Shown piece after piece: positions 15,572-24,353 of a stretch of 64,000 nt of DNA. The stretch is from Sulfitobacter sp. M05 (lineage in GTDB: Bacteria; Pseudomonadota; Alphaproteobacteria; Rhodobacterales; Rhodobacteraceae). Positions within the stretch are counted from its first letter, which is position 1. The number at the start of each line of letters is the position of its first letter. Location of the stretch: NCBI RefSeq assembly GCF_029285175.1, contig NZ_JABEDH010000001.1, positions 744,001 through 808,000 of the forward strand, read 5' to 3'. The notes under the pieces are model-generated. The model was not told the DNA's origin. It did no database searches and saw only the letters and a program-made list of their open reading frames with translations. The position numbers and the translations under genes were made by a program.

Positions 15572-15604
15572 AAAAAAGGCCCCGCATTCCTGCGAGGCCC
15601 CTTT
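15572..15604 (-). terminator. Rho-independent terminator of the corrinoid protein gene
   Basis: The 9-bp stem GGCCCCGCA/TGCGAGGCC has one mismatch and a TTCC loop (15578-15599). On the minus strand it is followed by six Ts. It separates the corrinoid gene from the downstream small membrane protein/DUF1638 pair, which may then depend on read-through or on its own promoter. Confidence 0.8.
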
Positions 15605-15629
15605 GTTCGATCAACGCGTCACACCAGGC

Positions 15630-16325
15630 CTATGCGGCTTGGTTATGTTTGCGCGCCATCCATTCTTTTGCGGTCTCGACGGCCACAGCGGCATCGCGGC
15701 AATAGGCGTCAGCGCCAATGGCTTTGCCGAATTCTTCATTCAGCGGGGCACCGCCGACCAGAACAATAAAGTCCTCGCGGATGCCTTGTTCAACCATCGT
15801 GTCGATGACAACCTTCATATATGGCATTGTCGTTGTCAGCAGGGCGGACATGCCGAGGATATCAGCCTCTTCCGTGTCCAGCGCCGCCAGATAGTTTTCA
15901 ACCGGGTTATTGATCCCTAGGTCGACAACCTCAAACCCGGCGCCTTCCATCATCATGCCAACAAGGTTCTTGCCGATGTCGTGAATGTCGCCTTTGACGG
16001 TACCAATCACCATCTTGCCAACGCGCGGGGCACCGGTTTCTGCCAGCAGCGGTTTAAGGATTGCCATACCGCCCTTCATTGCATTGGCGGCCAGCAACAC
16101 CTCAGGCACAAACAGGATGCCATCACGGAAATCGGCCCCGACGATGGTCATGCCCCCGACCAGTGCCTTGGTCAGCACCTCATAGGGTTCCCACTTGCGT
16201 TCCAGCAAGATGTTTACGCCTTCTTCGATTTCTTCCTTCAGGCCATCATACAGATCATCGAACATCTGCTGAACAAGCTCTTCGTCGTCGAGTTCCGACA
16301 GGATGATTTCGTCTTCTTCGGACAT
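15630..16325 (-). CDS. Corrinoid (B12-binding) methyltransferase protein
   Basis: The 231-residue product has the helical cap domain (about 5-95, DDLYDGLKEEIEEGVNILLER) followed by the cobalamin domain with the signature GDIHDIGKN, whose His is the lower cobalt ligand (about residues 112-120). Later come VDLGINNPVENYLAA and MSALLTTTMPYMKVVID, as in MtbC/MtmC-type proteins. It carries a methyl group between a substrate-specific methyltransferase and an acceptor such as homocysteine or tetrahydrofolate. No MttB-type methyltransferase lies adjacent. The start at 16325 suits the GAGGG SD better than the ATG at 16331. A TGTCA-N15-TGACA inverted repeat lies upstream at 16376-16400. Confidence 0.92.
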   Translation of the reverse strand: MSEEDEIILSELDDEELVQQMFDDLYDGLKEEIEEGVNILLERKWEPYEVLTKALVGGMTIVGADFRDGILFVPEVLLAANAMKGGMAILKPLLAETGAPRVGKMVIGTVKGDIHDIGKNLVGMMMEGAGFEVVDLGINNPVENYLAALDTEEADILGMSALLTTTMPYMKVVIDTMVEQGIREDFIVLVGGAPLNEEFGKAIGADAYCRDAAVAVETAKEWMARKHNQAA

Positions 16326-16514
16326 TGGCATTCCCTCTATGCGTATCTTGCTGGCGCTAGGCCCATGCTTCTTTTTGTCACGTTATATGGAAAAATGACA
16401 CGCAAATTGCGACATTGGCTGCGGTTTGAGCGACGCATTTTTCTCACGTTGATCATGAATTTTACACATGTCGACAGGGGGATAAGACCGCCAAGATATA
16501 AGTCGCTTTATTGT

Positions 16515-16529
16515 GTTCTTGTTTTGTTC
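16515..16529. promoter_or_regulatory. LexA SOS box (GTTC-N7-GTTC) upstream of radical SAM gene
   Basis: The sequence GTTC-TTGTTTT-GTTC exactly fits the alphaproteobacterial LexA operator GTTCN7GTTC. It ends 11 bp before the ATG of the radical SAM gene, with a third GTTC at 16534-16537. This predicts induction of that gene by DNA damage. Confidence 0.75.
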
Positions 16530-16540
16530 TAGTGTTCGGT

Positions 16541-17617
16541 ATGGATCGTGAAACCGGAAATTACAGGATCAAGGGGCGGGCGACTGCCAGTAACCACGCC
16601 GGCCGCTTTGAAAAACACAGCCGGGAGGCGGTTGTGGATGGCTGGGCACAGGAAGACGATCTTCCGGTGTTGCGCACGTGGACCCAGATCGAAAGACCGC
16701 GCAGCGTCATCACCTATAACCGCTCTCCTGATTTGCCGTTCGATCGGTCAATTAACCCCTATCGCGGATGTGAACACGGGTGTGTCTATTGCTTTGCCCG
16801 GCCAAGCCATGCCTATCTGGGGCTGTCACCGGGGCTGGATTTTGAAACGCGGTTGATTGCGCGCCCGGATGCGCCGAAGGTTTTGCAACGTGAACTGGCT
16901 GCCAAGCGATATAAGGTCGCGCCGATTGCCATCGGGACAAATACTGACCCCTATCAACCGATCGAAAACACACAGGGCATCATGCGGGCCTGTCTTGAGG
17001 TGTTGTCAGAGGCGCAGCACCCCGTGGCGATTGTTACCAAGGGCAGTCTGATTGAACGCGACATTGATATTCTTGGCCCAATGGCGCAGCGCGGGCTGGT
17101 GCGCGTTGGCATTTCGGTAACAACATTGGATGCAAAGCTGTCGCGCCTGATGGAGCCGCGTGCGCCCGCACCTGCGCGGCGATTGGTCATGATCCGTCGA
17201 TTGGCCGCAGCGGGGATACCGGTGCGCATCATGGCATCGCCGATGATACCGGCCCTGACCGATCCCGAACTGGAGGCGATACTGGCGGCGGGCAAAGAGG
17301 CCGGCGCACGCACCGCCAGCTGGATCATGTTGCGCCTGCCACAAGAGGTATCGCCGCTGGTGCAGGAATGGCTGGAGCAACATTATCCCGACCGCGCCGG
17401 GCGTATCATGAGTCGCCTGCGCGAGATGCACGGCGGTAAGACATATGACGCCACCTGGCACCGCCGGATGCGCGGTGAGGGGCCATATGCCGAGATGGTG
17501 GCACAGCGCTTTGCGGTGGCGATCAGGCGTTTGGGATTGAAATCAAACGCCCCGCCTATGCGTTGCGATCTGTTTCGCGCACCGGTCTTGGTGGGCGGGC
17601 AGATGTCGTTGTTTTGA
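16541..17617 (+). CDS. PA0069-family radical SAM protein (SplB-like)
   Basis: The ATG at 16541 gives 358 residues. The radical SAM Fe-S ligands are in RGCEHGCVYCFARPSHAY (Cx3CxxC). The order of segments (SVITYNRSPDLPFDRSINPYRG, then IAIGTNTDPYQPIE and GISVTTLDAKLSRLMEPRAPAPARR) is characteristic of the PA0069 family, related to spore photoproduct lyase. The reaction is unknown; DNA repair or modification is a reasonable inference given the LexA box just upstream. An upstream ATG-like start (16511) would lie inside the LexA box and is rejected. The terminal motif GGQMSLF is typical of the family. Confidence 0.9.
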   Translation: MDRETGNYRIKGRATASNHAGRFEKHSREAVVDGWAQEDDLPVLRTWTQIERPRSVITYNRSPDLPFDRSINPYRGCEHGCVYCFARPSHAYLGLSPGLDFETRLIARPDAPKVLQRELAAKRYKVAPIAIGTNTDPYQPIENTQGIMRACLEVLSEAQHPVAIVTKGSLIERDIDILGPMAQRGLVRVGISVTTLDAKLSRLMEPRAPAPARRLVMIRRLAAAGIPVRIMASPMIPALTDPELEAILAAGKEAGARTASWIMLRLPQEVSPLVQEWLEQHYPDRAGRIMSRLREMHGGKTYDATWHRRMRGEGPYAEMVAQRFAVAIRRLGLKSNAPPMRCDLFRAPVLVGGQMSLF

Positions 17618-17659
17618 TGGCTTCCCTTGGGGCGGGCCTGTGCGGCGACGCCGCGCCGG

Positions 17660-18250
17660 TTATGCGCCCCTATGTCCCAGGTTTGCGACCTTTGCCAACC
17701 ATGAAGTGATTTTTTCGGGTTTGGCCGCGCCAACGGGGGCGAAATGCGTTAGCTTCACCGGTTTAAAGCCGACAAAACCGAAAATCTGGCCTTTGATCTG
17801 ACGAAACAGCGCTTTGCGATAAAGCAGGGCAAAGAAGAAATCAGGCGTATCAGAGGTAACGATCACCCGTGCCCTGCGTCCCTTCAGCATTGGTTGGGGC
17901 ATTCCCATTGTCAGCTTACGGGTGTCAAATGCCCAACCGGGCAGGAGGGTGCGGTCAAACAGCCCCTTTAGTTTCCCGGGCAGGCCGCCCCACCACATCG
18001 GTGTGGTCATCACCACATGGTTTGCCCATTCGATATCCGCCTGCATCGCTTTCAAGCAGGGCTCTAGCGGCTTGGTTTTGGCATAACCCGCAAAACCATA
18101 ATCCATGTCGAAATCCAGATCATGCAGGTGCATCAGGCGCACATCATGTCCGGCCTGTCGCGCGGCATCTGCATAGGTTTCGGCAATCGCCTTGTTCAGC
18201 GAGGTTGCGGCGGGGTGTCCGTTCAGGACGAAGATTCGTTTCGCAGTCAT
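17660..18250 (-). CDS. NAD(P)H-dependent oxidoreductase, flavodoxin-like (NQO family)
   Basis: The 196-residue product opens with the flavodoxin-fold signature KRIFVLNGHPAATSLNKAI. It continues with HVVMTTPMWWGGLPGKLKGLFDR, the family's flavin- and interface-forming region. These enzymes reduce quinones or nitro/azo compounds with FMN or FAD. The gene is divergent to a TetR regulator; one regulatory palindrome overlaps its predicted -10 element. This suggests induction by a small electrophile or quinone recognised by that regulator. SD AGGAAG precedes the ATG at 18250. Confidence 0.88.
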   Translation of the reverse strand: MTAKRIFVLNGHPAATSLNKAIAETYADAARQAGHDVRLMHLHDLDFDMDYGFAGYAKTKPLEPCLKAMQADIEWANHVVMTTPMWWGGLPGKLKGLFDRTLLPGWAFDTRKLTMGMPQPMLKGRRARVIVTSDTPDFFFALLYRKALFRQIKGQIFGFVGFKPVKLTHFAPVGAAKPEKITSWLAKVANLGHRGA

Positions 18251-18275
18251 GGTACTTCCTGATTTAGTCAAATAT

Positions 18276-18332
18276 TGACCGTGGTCATATTTTGCAAGTT
18301 TGGTGGCGTCAATGATAAATTGACCGCGGTCA
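18276..18332. promoter_or_regulatory. Two TetR-type operators in the divergent promoter
   Basis: TGACCGTGGTCA (18276-18287) and TGACCGCGGTCA (18321-18332, perfect palindrome) are centred 45 bp apart. The first overlaps the -10 of a minus-strand promoter (TTGACG-N17-TATGAC) for the oxidoreductase. The second overlaps the -35 of a plus-strand promoter (TTGACC-N17-TATTCC) for tetR. This is the layout of a divergent repressor controlling both genes. Confidence 0.8.
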
Positions 18333-18354
18333 TTTATCCGTGTATTCCGTCCCT

Positions 18355-18969
18355 ATGAGCAAACCAGTCCAAAAACGCAGCCAAGCAACCCGTGCCAAAC
18401 TGGTCGAAGCGGCCCGTAAGGTGATCCTTTCAAACGGATTTGGCGAAATGCGGGTTGAGGATGTGGTGAAGGAAGCCGGTGTCGCCAAAGGCACCTTCTT
18501 TGCGCATTTTCCGGACAAGGATGTCCTCATGGACCTGCTCATCGGCACAGATATCGCGGCGCATTTGCAAGAGAGCGAGGCATTGCCGCCGCCTGCTGGA
18601 CTTGAGGATCTGGTGAACCGGTTGTTGCCGCTGATGGAGTTCATGACCAGCGAAAGATATGTTTTTGACGTTATCCTGCGCCACTCAGGGGCCGCTGCGA
18701 AAGAGGAGGTTGGCCCGATCGCCAACACCTTCGATCAACAGGTCGGGCTACTGGAAAACTGGCTTGCGGATGGCCCATTCCGCCGGGATGTCCCCCCGCT
18801 GATCCTTGCGGAGGGGATTCAGGCCTTTGCTGTACAAAGCATGGCGCTTCAGTTCTGTGCCATCAGCAGTGAAGAGCCGATGCGAGACAGGCTAATGCAA
18901 TATCTTGCCGCATGGTTAATGCCGCAGCCTTCGGGAATTGGACAGGATCAGGCAGGCGGTAATTGCTGA
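18355..18969 (+). CDS. TetR family transcriptional regulator
   Basis: The 204-residue protein begins MSKPVQKRSQATRAKL and has the TetR helix-turn-helix at about 12-56 (LVEAARKVILSNGFGEMRVEDVV, then AGVAKGTFFAHFPDKDVL). The ligand-binding domain is helical and not diagnostic. The predicted promoter -10 ends 7 bp before this ATG and no SD is present, so the message may be leaderless. The alternative GTG at 18340 would lie inside the promoter. It is expected to repress itself and the divergent oxidoreductase gene. Confidence 0.9.
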   Translation: MSKPVQKRSQATRAKLVEAARKVILSNGFGEMRVEDVVKEAGVAKGTFFAHFPDKDVLMDLLIGTDIAAHLQESEALPPPAGLEDLVNRLLPLMEFMTSERYVFDVILRHSGAAAKEEVGPIANTFDQQVGLLENWLADGPFRRDVPPLILAEGIQAFAVQSMALQFCAISSEEPMRDRLMQYLAAWLMPQPSGIGQDQAGGNC

Positions 18970-19071
18970 CTTTTGCTCAGCGGCTCAGATGCCGGTTGTA
19001 AATGGGCGGTCCTGATGGCCGCCCGGTCGATTTTCTTGGTCAGGCGTGAAGGCTAGAAACGCCCGCTTCCA

Positions 19072-20085
19072 TTACCCGCGACGCCGGCCTTTGCGCGGCG
19101 CGCGCACCGGTCCCGCGCCATCTGTCCCATCGCTTGCGGATGAGAAGTCACCCAAAGCTGCAACGATTTCGGGCAATTCCGGTGCGCTGCCTTTTGCTGT
19201 GGTATCAAGGGCTTCGCGCATGGCCTTAAGGTGATTTGGCATAGTCCCGCAACAACCGCCAATCACAGAGGCACCGCAATTGCGCGCCATCACCGCATAT
19301 TGCGCCATCAGTTCCGGCGTGCCGTCATAATGAATATGGCCTTCTACATATTTCGGGATGCCCGCGTTGCCCTTGGCCACAATCGGACGGGTGCTGCCCT
19401 TACCGGCAAAACCCAGAACCGTGCGCAACAGATCAGAGGCCCCAGTGCCGCAGTTTGCCCCGAATGCCATTGGCGGATTGTCCAGCCCTTCCACCATATC
19501 GACCATCCCTTCAGAGGTGATGCCCATCATGGTGCGCCCGGCGGTATCGAAACTCATTGTGCCCACCCATGGCAGCCCGGCCAGTGCAAAGCCTTCTGCG
19601 GCGGCGGCGTATTCTTCGGCGGCACTGATGGTCTCAAGCCAGCCAATGTCGGCACCACCGGCCTTCAATCCATCAGCGGTTTCATGGAACATCTCGACGG
19701 CAACCGAGTGGCTGAGGGTGCCAACCGGCTCCATGATCTCGCCTGTTGGGCCGACAGAACCGGCGACAATTACCTTGCGTCCGGCGGTATCAGCAATCTC
19801 GCGCCCGATTTCGGCGGCAACCCGGCTGAGTTCATGGGCGCGTTTTGCGGCATTGTGCAGCTTGAGCCGGGATGCATTGGCCCCGAAGCTATTGGTCAGG
19901 AAAAGATCACTGCCGGCCTCAACCGCGCCCCGATAGAGGGTGCGGATTTTCTCGGGTTCGTCCGTGTTCCAGAATTCTGGCGGTTCACCTGACATTAAGC
20001 CCATGTTGAACAGGTTGGTACCTGTTGCGCCATCGGCCAGCAGTGTGCCCTTTTCGGCAAGAAGATCGGTGAAAGCGTTGCTCAT
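19072..20085 (-). CDS. bmt: Betaine-homocysteine S-methyltransferase-like protein (Bmt)
   Basis: The 337-residue protein is a zinc-dependent homocysteine methyltransferase: TGTNLFNMGLMSGEPPEFW, VAGSVGPTGEIMEP, AFGANCGTGASDLL (first Zn Cys) and VIGGCCGTMPNHL (Cys pair). In roseobacters this type transfers a methyl from glycine betaine to homocysteine. The start at 20085 follows the mprF stop by 23 bp, so it is probably expressed with mprF. The C-terminus is basic and low complexity (APRKGRRRG). Substrate is inferred from family; another methyl donor cannot be excluded. Confidence 0.85.
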   Translation of the reverse strand: MSNAFTDLLAEKGTLLADGATGTNLFNMGLMSGEPPEFWNTDEPEKIRTLYRGAVEAGSDLFLTNSFGANASRLKLHNAAKRAHELSRVAAEIGREIADTAGRKVIVAGSVGPTGEIMEPVGTLSHSVAVEMFHETADGLKAGGADIGWLETISAAEEYAAAAEGFALAGLPWVGTMSFDTAGRTMMGITSEGMVDMVEGLDNPPMAFGANCGTGASDLLRTVLGFAGKGSTRPIVAKGNAGIPKYVEGHIHYDGTPELMAQYAVMARNCGASVIGGCCGTMPNHLKAMREALDTTAKGSAPELPEIVAALGDFSSASDGTDGAGPVRAPRKGRRRG

Positions 20086-20108
20086 GTCAGTGCCCGTTTT
20101 GTAAGATT

Positions 20109-21977
20109 TCACTCCCCCTTCCATGGGGCGCGTGACAACGCAACTTCAATTTTTTCATGTTGTTTATGAGTTCCGCTGCCAGAAAGTAGAGCAGGCGGGG
20201 CATGCACTTCGCTTGCGATGTCGGCCAAGGCCAATACCAAAGCGGGTTTTGAAGGGGCTGCGGCATAGCGTGGGCGCAACACGGGGGCGAAACTGCTTTT
20301 GAACTGCCGCAGCCCGGGGTTCTCAATGCGTCGCCTCAGGGCGGCGTGTCGATTTACCCAGTCGGGCGGCTGTGGCACCGCCGCGAGGCTAAGTCGGGAT
20401 TTCCCCTCTGCACTTGCCGTCTCAATCGCGGATTGTATCAGCAGATGCATGGTGCCATCTGCGGCAACGGGGGCATGGCGCATCAGGTCAAGACAGGGGG
20501 CGATGGGATCTCTGTGAAAACTGGCATAGGCAATCAACCGCCCTTCGTGATGGGCAAGGTATACGTCCTGTGTTGCCAAATAGGCGGGGCAGAACCGGCC
20601 CATGGTGCCCCCGCGCGCGCGGCCTTGGCTGGCTTGCCAGACAGCATCTATTGCGGCCATCTGCTCCAGCGGCAACAGGGTTGATCGTGTCGCGCTTACA
20701 CCTGCCTTACAGGCTTTGCGCAGTTTGCGGCGCAAGCCGCGTCGGGTGGCATCGTCAAGATCGTAGGAGGGCAGGTCCACGACACATTCCTGTGCAATCC
20801 GCGCGACGCTCCAACCGGCGCGGCGCGCGGCCACTGCGGTACGCGCACCACATTTATAAAGGCAGGCTATGCGCCCCTGTGCTGCCGCTTGGGATTTAAG
20901 ATGAGCAAGGGCAGGGGCGGCTTGGCCGGAAGCCGGATCAAACAACAGGGTTGCAGTCTGAGGGGTGCGCCAGAGCGCATAAGAACCGCTGTTGTGGTGC
21001 TGAATGAGGCCGCCATTTTGTGCCAATATGCCAAGTTCAGCCAACTGTTGACCCGTTTTTGCACGGGCCGCAGGGGGCGATTTCGGTTTTGACGGTTTGG
21101 TCAGGAACACGATGGCCACGCCCAGAACCGCAGGAACGGCGTAATAGAATGCGCGAAACACCAGAATCGCCGTGACCAGATCCGCGGCGGCAATCTGTGG
21201 CAGCAATGCAAACAAGGTCAGTTCAAACGGGCCAACCCCGCCCGGCGCCCCCGATAACATTGCGGCCCCCAAGGCCAGCAGGAACACCGGCAGGAATTCT
21301 GCGAACCCGAGGCCTGTTGCCGGGATTAAGACGTAAAATGCGACGGCGGCAGCAACGACGTCCAACCCCGACCACCCCAGTATGTTGCGGATCGTTTGCA
21401 AGCTGGGAAGCCGCAGTCGATGTCTGACAGGGGCGCAAATCGGCGCGAAACTGAGTGTAAGTATGGCGACAGGCAAAAGTGCCGCGATCAGCAGCCCGGG
21501 CAAGGTTGTCCAGTGGGGTGCGGGCAGGAAAAGGCAGGCGAGTGCAGTCAGAAAGGCAAGGGCCACCAGAAACGTGGTGCAGACAAACAGCGACAGCTGC
21601 ATTGCACCTTTAAGTCCGATGTGCGGCAGCATCCGCCAGCGGACCGCCGCGCCGGTGAAAACGCCAAAACCGGCGGTCTGGGCCACGGCGATTGCGGCAA
21701 AGCCGCTTTTGCGTGCCAGTGCCGGATCAACGCCGCTGGCAAAATGGCGGTGCGCCAAGGCATCATAGCGCGCTACCGCCCAGAGGCTGACCGCACATAA
21801 CGCGCCTGCCAAAAGGCAACGGCCAATCGGCAGGGCCGCGATGGATTGCGGCAGGGCCGACCAGCGCGGCAGATCAACCAGACCGCCCAAGAGCCAAAGG
21901 CTGACACCCATAACGAGAAACGGTGCCGAGACCCGCCCGATCGCCGCCAAAGAAACAGTACCAAGCTGTCGCTTCAT
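20109..21977 (-). CDS. mprF: MprF-like phosphatidylglycerol aminoacyltransferase/flippase
   Basis: The 622-residue product has an N-terminal membrane domain of about eight helices (residues 10-315) carrying the UPF0104 motif SGAPGGVGPFE. A cytosolic DUF2156 domain follows (about 330-600) with LRRKLRKACKAGVSATR, GTMGRFCPAYLATQDVYLAHHEGRLIAYASF and LDLMRH. MprF proteins add lysine or alanine from tRNA to phosphatidylglycerol and flip the product, lowering surface charge and giving resistance to cationic peptides. The start at 21977 follows GGGGAG. Compared with MprF of Firmicutes, the membrane part is shorter. Confidence 0.87.
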   Translation of the reverse strand: MKRQLGTVSLAAIGRVSAPFLVMGVSLWLLGGLVDLPRWSALPQSIAALPIGRCLLAGALCAVSLWAVARYDALAHRHFASGVDPALARKSGFAAIAVAQTAGFGVFTGAAVRWRMLPHIGLKGAMQLSLFVCTTFLVALAFLTALACLFLPAPHWTTLPGLLIAALLPVAILTLSFAPICAPVRHRLRLPSLQTIRNILGWSGLDVVAAAVAFYVLIPATGLGFAEFLPVFLLALGAAMLSGAPGGVGPFELTLFALLPQIAAADLVTAILVFRAFYYAVPAVLGVAIVFLTKPSKPKSPPAARAKTGQQLAELGILAQNGGLIQHHNSGSYALWRTPQTATLLFDPASGQAAPALAHLKSQAAAQGRIACLYKCGARTAVAARRAGWSVARIAQECVVDLPSYDLDDATRRGLRRKLRKACKAGVSATRSTLLPLEQMAAIDAVWQASQGRARGGTMGRFCPAYLATQDVYLAHHEGRLIAYASFHRDPIAPCLDLMRHAPVAADGTMHLLIQSAIETASAEGKSRLSLAAVPQPPDWVNRHAALRRRIENPGLRQFKSSFAPVLRPRYAAAPSKPALVLALADIASEVHAPPALLSGSGTHKQHEKIEVALSRAPWKGE

Positions 21978-22111
21978 GCCCAAACTCCCCAAGGTCCTTG
22001 CCTCCGCAGGCAAGGTAGGCGGGATGGGCAATCTAATTCGTTAACGGACGGCGACGGTTGGGCAGGAATGTCACTCGGATTTTACGCAAAACCGTAAAAA
22101 AACTGCGGGCG

Positions 22112-22429
22112 TTACTCTGTTTCGTCGAGGATTTCCGCCCGGGCCTGATGCATCAACTCCGACATCTTATTGCGGATCGTTGCCTCATCCGCCTTATTGC
22201 CCAGATCACCGGCCACCTTTCGGTAGACATCTTCATGTCCTGCCTCTTCAAAGTCGGATTTTACAACCTCTTTGGCGTAGGAAGCGGCATCATCACCGGT
22301 TTTGCCCATCACATCAGCGGCCCAAAGCCCCAACAGCTTGTTACGCCGAGCATCCGCTTTGAACTGCGTTTCTGCATCATGGGCGAATTTGGATTCAAAG
22401 GCGTTTTCGCGGTCTTTCATGGTCGACAT
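22112..22429 (-). CDS. DUF1476 protein (ATP synthase zeta-type inhibitor)
   Basis: The start at 22429 (SD GGAGG 7 bp upstream) gives 105 residues: MSTMKDRENAFESKFAHD, then FKADARRNKLLGLWAADVMG, an all-helical composition. DUF1476 includes the Paracoccus denitrificans zeta subunit, whose N-terminal segment inhibits F1-ATPase from blocking rotation in reverse. Here the N-terminal segment (about 1-20) matches that inhibitory region. It is far from any atp genes. Divergent to purC with a 160-bp intergenic region. Confidence 0.88.
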   Translation of the reverse strand: MSTMKDRENAFESKFAHDAETQFKADARRNKLLGLWAADVMGKTGDDAASYAKEVVKSDFEEAGHEDVYRKVAGDLGNKADEATIRNKMSELMHQARAEILDETE

Positions 22430-22589
22430 CGTGGATCCTCCTATGTTGACTGATCCTGATAAATAGATGTGCATCCGAGCCCATTTTGACAAGATGGTTG
22501 GGATTGCTTGCAGCAGGGCAGGGCATAGATTAAGAGGGCCGCAACAGGTGCCAGGGAGCCCCCCTGACCCATATCCCGAAAGGACGCCC

Positions 22590-23351
22590 ATGGCCCGGCG
22601 CACAAAGATCTACGAAGGCAAAGCAAAAATTCTGTACGAAGGTCCCGAGCCCGGGACAATTGTGCAGTATTTCAAAGATGATGCGACTGCATTTAATGCC
22701 GAAAAAAAAGACGTGATTGAAGGCAAAGGGGTGCTGAACAACCTCCTGTCCGAGTATTTCATGAAAGGTCTGAATCAGATTGGCGTGCCGACGCATTTCA
22801 TGAAGCGTCTTAACATGCGCGAGCAACTGGTGCGCCAGGTCGAGATTGTGCCATTGGAAGTGATTGTTCGCAATTACGCCGCCGGCACCATGTCCAAACG
22901 TCTGGGCATCGAAGAGGGCACGCAACTGCCACGTCCGATTGTCGAATATTGCTATAAGGACGACAAATTGGGTGATCCTCTGGTTACCGAAGAGCATATC
23001 GCCGCCTTTGGCTGGGCAAGCCAGCAAGACATGGAAGACATTCTGAGCCTCGCGCTGCGGGTGAATGATTTCATTTCCGGTGTGATGTTTGGTGTCGGGA
23101 TCAAGCTGGTGGATTTCAAAATCGAGATTGGCCGGATTTATGATGGTGATTTCCAGCGCTTGATTGTGGCGGATGAGATCAGCCCAGATTCCTGTCGTTT
23201 GTGGGACATCGAAACCGGTCAGAAGCTGGACAAGGATGTTTTCCGCCGGGATCTGGGATCGTTGACAGATGCCTATACGGAGGTGGCGAAGCGGTTGGGT
23301 GTGATGCCCAAGACCTCGACGCCGATAACCAAACCGACGCTAATTAATTAA
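22590..23351 (+). CDS. purC: Phosphoribosylaminoimidazole-succinocarboxamide synthase (PurC)
   Basis: PurC joins aspartate to CAIR to form SAICAR. The 253-residue protein starts [18 protein letters not shown] and contains [20 protein letters not shown]. The signature [20 protein letters not shown] is followed by [12 protein letters not shown] and [16 protein letters not shown]. An SD-like AAAGGA precedes the ATG. It leads a purC-purS-purQ cluster in which downstream genes are tightly packed. The upstream open extension is excluded. Confidence 0.97.
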   Translation: MARRTKIYEGKAKILYEGPEPGTIVQYFKDDATAFNAEKKDVIEGKGVLNNLLSEYFMKGLNQIGVPTHFMKRLNMREQLVRQVEIVPLEVIVRNYAAGTMSKRLGIEEGTQLPRPIVEYCYKDDKLGDPLVTEEHIAAFGWASQQDMEDILSLALRVNDFISGVMFGVGIKLVDFKIEIGRIYDGDFQRLIVADEISPDSCRLWDIETGQKLDKDVFRRDLGSLTDAYTEVAKRLGVMPKTSTPITKPTLIN

Positions 23352-23418
23352 AACCGCAACTGCCCGCGGCTGACCGTGGGATTGAGTTTATTGGCAAGAT
23401 GAAGCTGGGGGACGCGCT

Positions 23419-23649
23419 ATGAAAGCACGGGTACATGTGATGTTGAAGAATGGTGTGTTGGACCCGCAGGGCGAAGCCGTGCGCCACGCGCTTGGGGCTA
23501 TCGGGTTTGACGGGGTCAACGGGGTGCGTCAGGGCAAGGTGATCGAACTGGATCTGGCTGAAGGCACGTCGCAAGCAGATGTTGAAGCGATGTGTGAGAA
23601 GCTGCTCGCGAATACAGTGATTGAAAGCTACACGGTGGAGTTGTCCTGA
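23419..23649 (+). CDS. purS: Phosphoribosylformylglycinamidine synthase subunit PurS
   Basis: PurS is the small subunit that couples PurQ and PurL in FGAM synthesis. The 76-residue protein has the family pattern [34 protein letters not shown] and a final strand IESYTVELS. The stop shares one base with the purQ start. purL is not in this window. Confidence 0.95.
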   Translation: MKARVHVMLKNGVLDPQGEAVRHALGAIGFDGVNGVRQGKVIELDLAEGTSQADVEAMCEKLLANTVIESYTVELS

Positions 23650-24317
23650 TGCGTGCTGCGGTTGTTGTGTTTCCGGGGTCGAACTGTGATCGCGATTTAG
23701 CGGTGGCATTCGAGGCTGCCGGCTGTACGCTTGATATGGTTTGGCACAAGGACAGCGAACTGCCGCAAGGGATTGATATCGTTGGGGTTCCCGGTGGGTT
23801 TTCCTATGGGGATTACCTGCGCTGTGGTGCAATTGCCGCGCAATCGCCGATTGTGAAATCTGTTAAGGCACATGCAGATCGCGGCGGATACGTCATGGGC
23901 ATCTGTAACGGGTTTCAGGTGTTGACGGAAACCGGGTTGTTGCCTGGTGCCCTGCTGCGCAACGCCGGATTGAAATACATTTGCAAGACCGTCGGCCTGC
24001 GGGTCGAAACCACCCAAAGCGCCTATACCGAAGGGTATAGCGCCGGCGATGTGATCGACATTCCGATTGCCCATCACGACGGCAATTATTTCGCCGATGA
24101 CGAGACCTTGGCGCGCCTTAAGGGCGAGGACCGCGTGGCCTTTACCTATACCGACAATCCCAATGGGGCGCAGGCCGATATCGCGGGTATCCTGTCAGAA
24201 AACCGGCGTGTGCTGGGGATGATGCCGCACCCCGAGCGGGCAGCGGATGCCGGCCATGGCGGTACGGACGGACAGGCGCTCTTTCGCGCATTGGCAGGGG
24301 CTTTGACCGCCGCCTGA
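23649..24317 (+). CDS. purQ: Phosphoribosylformylglycinamidine synthase subunit PurQ
   Basis: PurQ is the glutaminase subunit that supplies ammonia to PurL. The 222-residue protein opens [21 protein letters not shown]. The class I glutamine amidotransferase nucleophile is in [12 protein letters not shown]. The His/Glu pair is in [12 protein letters not shown]. The start overlaps the purS stop (TGATG). Full length. Confidence 0.96.
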   Translation: MRAAVVVFPGSNCDRDLAVAFEAAGCTLDMVWHKDSELPQGIDIVGVPGGFSYGDYLRCGAIAAQSPIVKSVKAHADRGGYVMGICNGFQVLTETGLLPGALLRNAGLKYICKTVGLRVETTQSAYTEGYSAGDVIDIPIAHHDGNYFADDETLARLKGEDRVAFTYTDNPNGAQADIAGILSENRRVLGMMPHPERAADAGHGGTDGQALFRALAGALTAA

Positions 24318-24353
24318 CTTGAGTGCGCCGCCCGCCCTGCGTAGGGTGGCGCA

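Noticed and set aside
16326-16540. A riboswitch in the corrinoid protein leader
   Set aside because: I saw no SAM, SAH or cobalamin consensus; only a TGTCA-N15-TGACA inverted repeat.
20414-20899. Plus-strand 161-codon frame opposite mprF
   Set aside because: Antisense to the conserved DUF2156 domain; no protein family.
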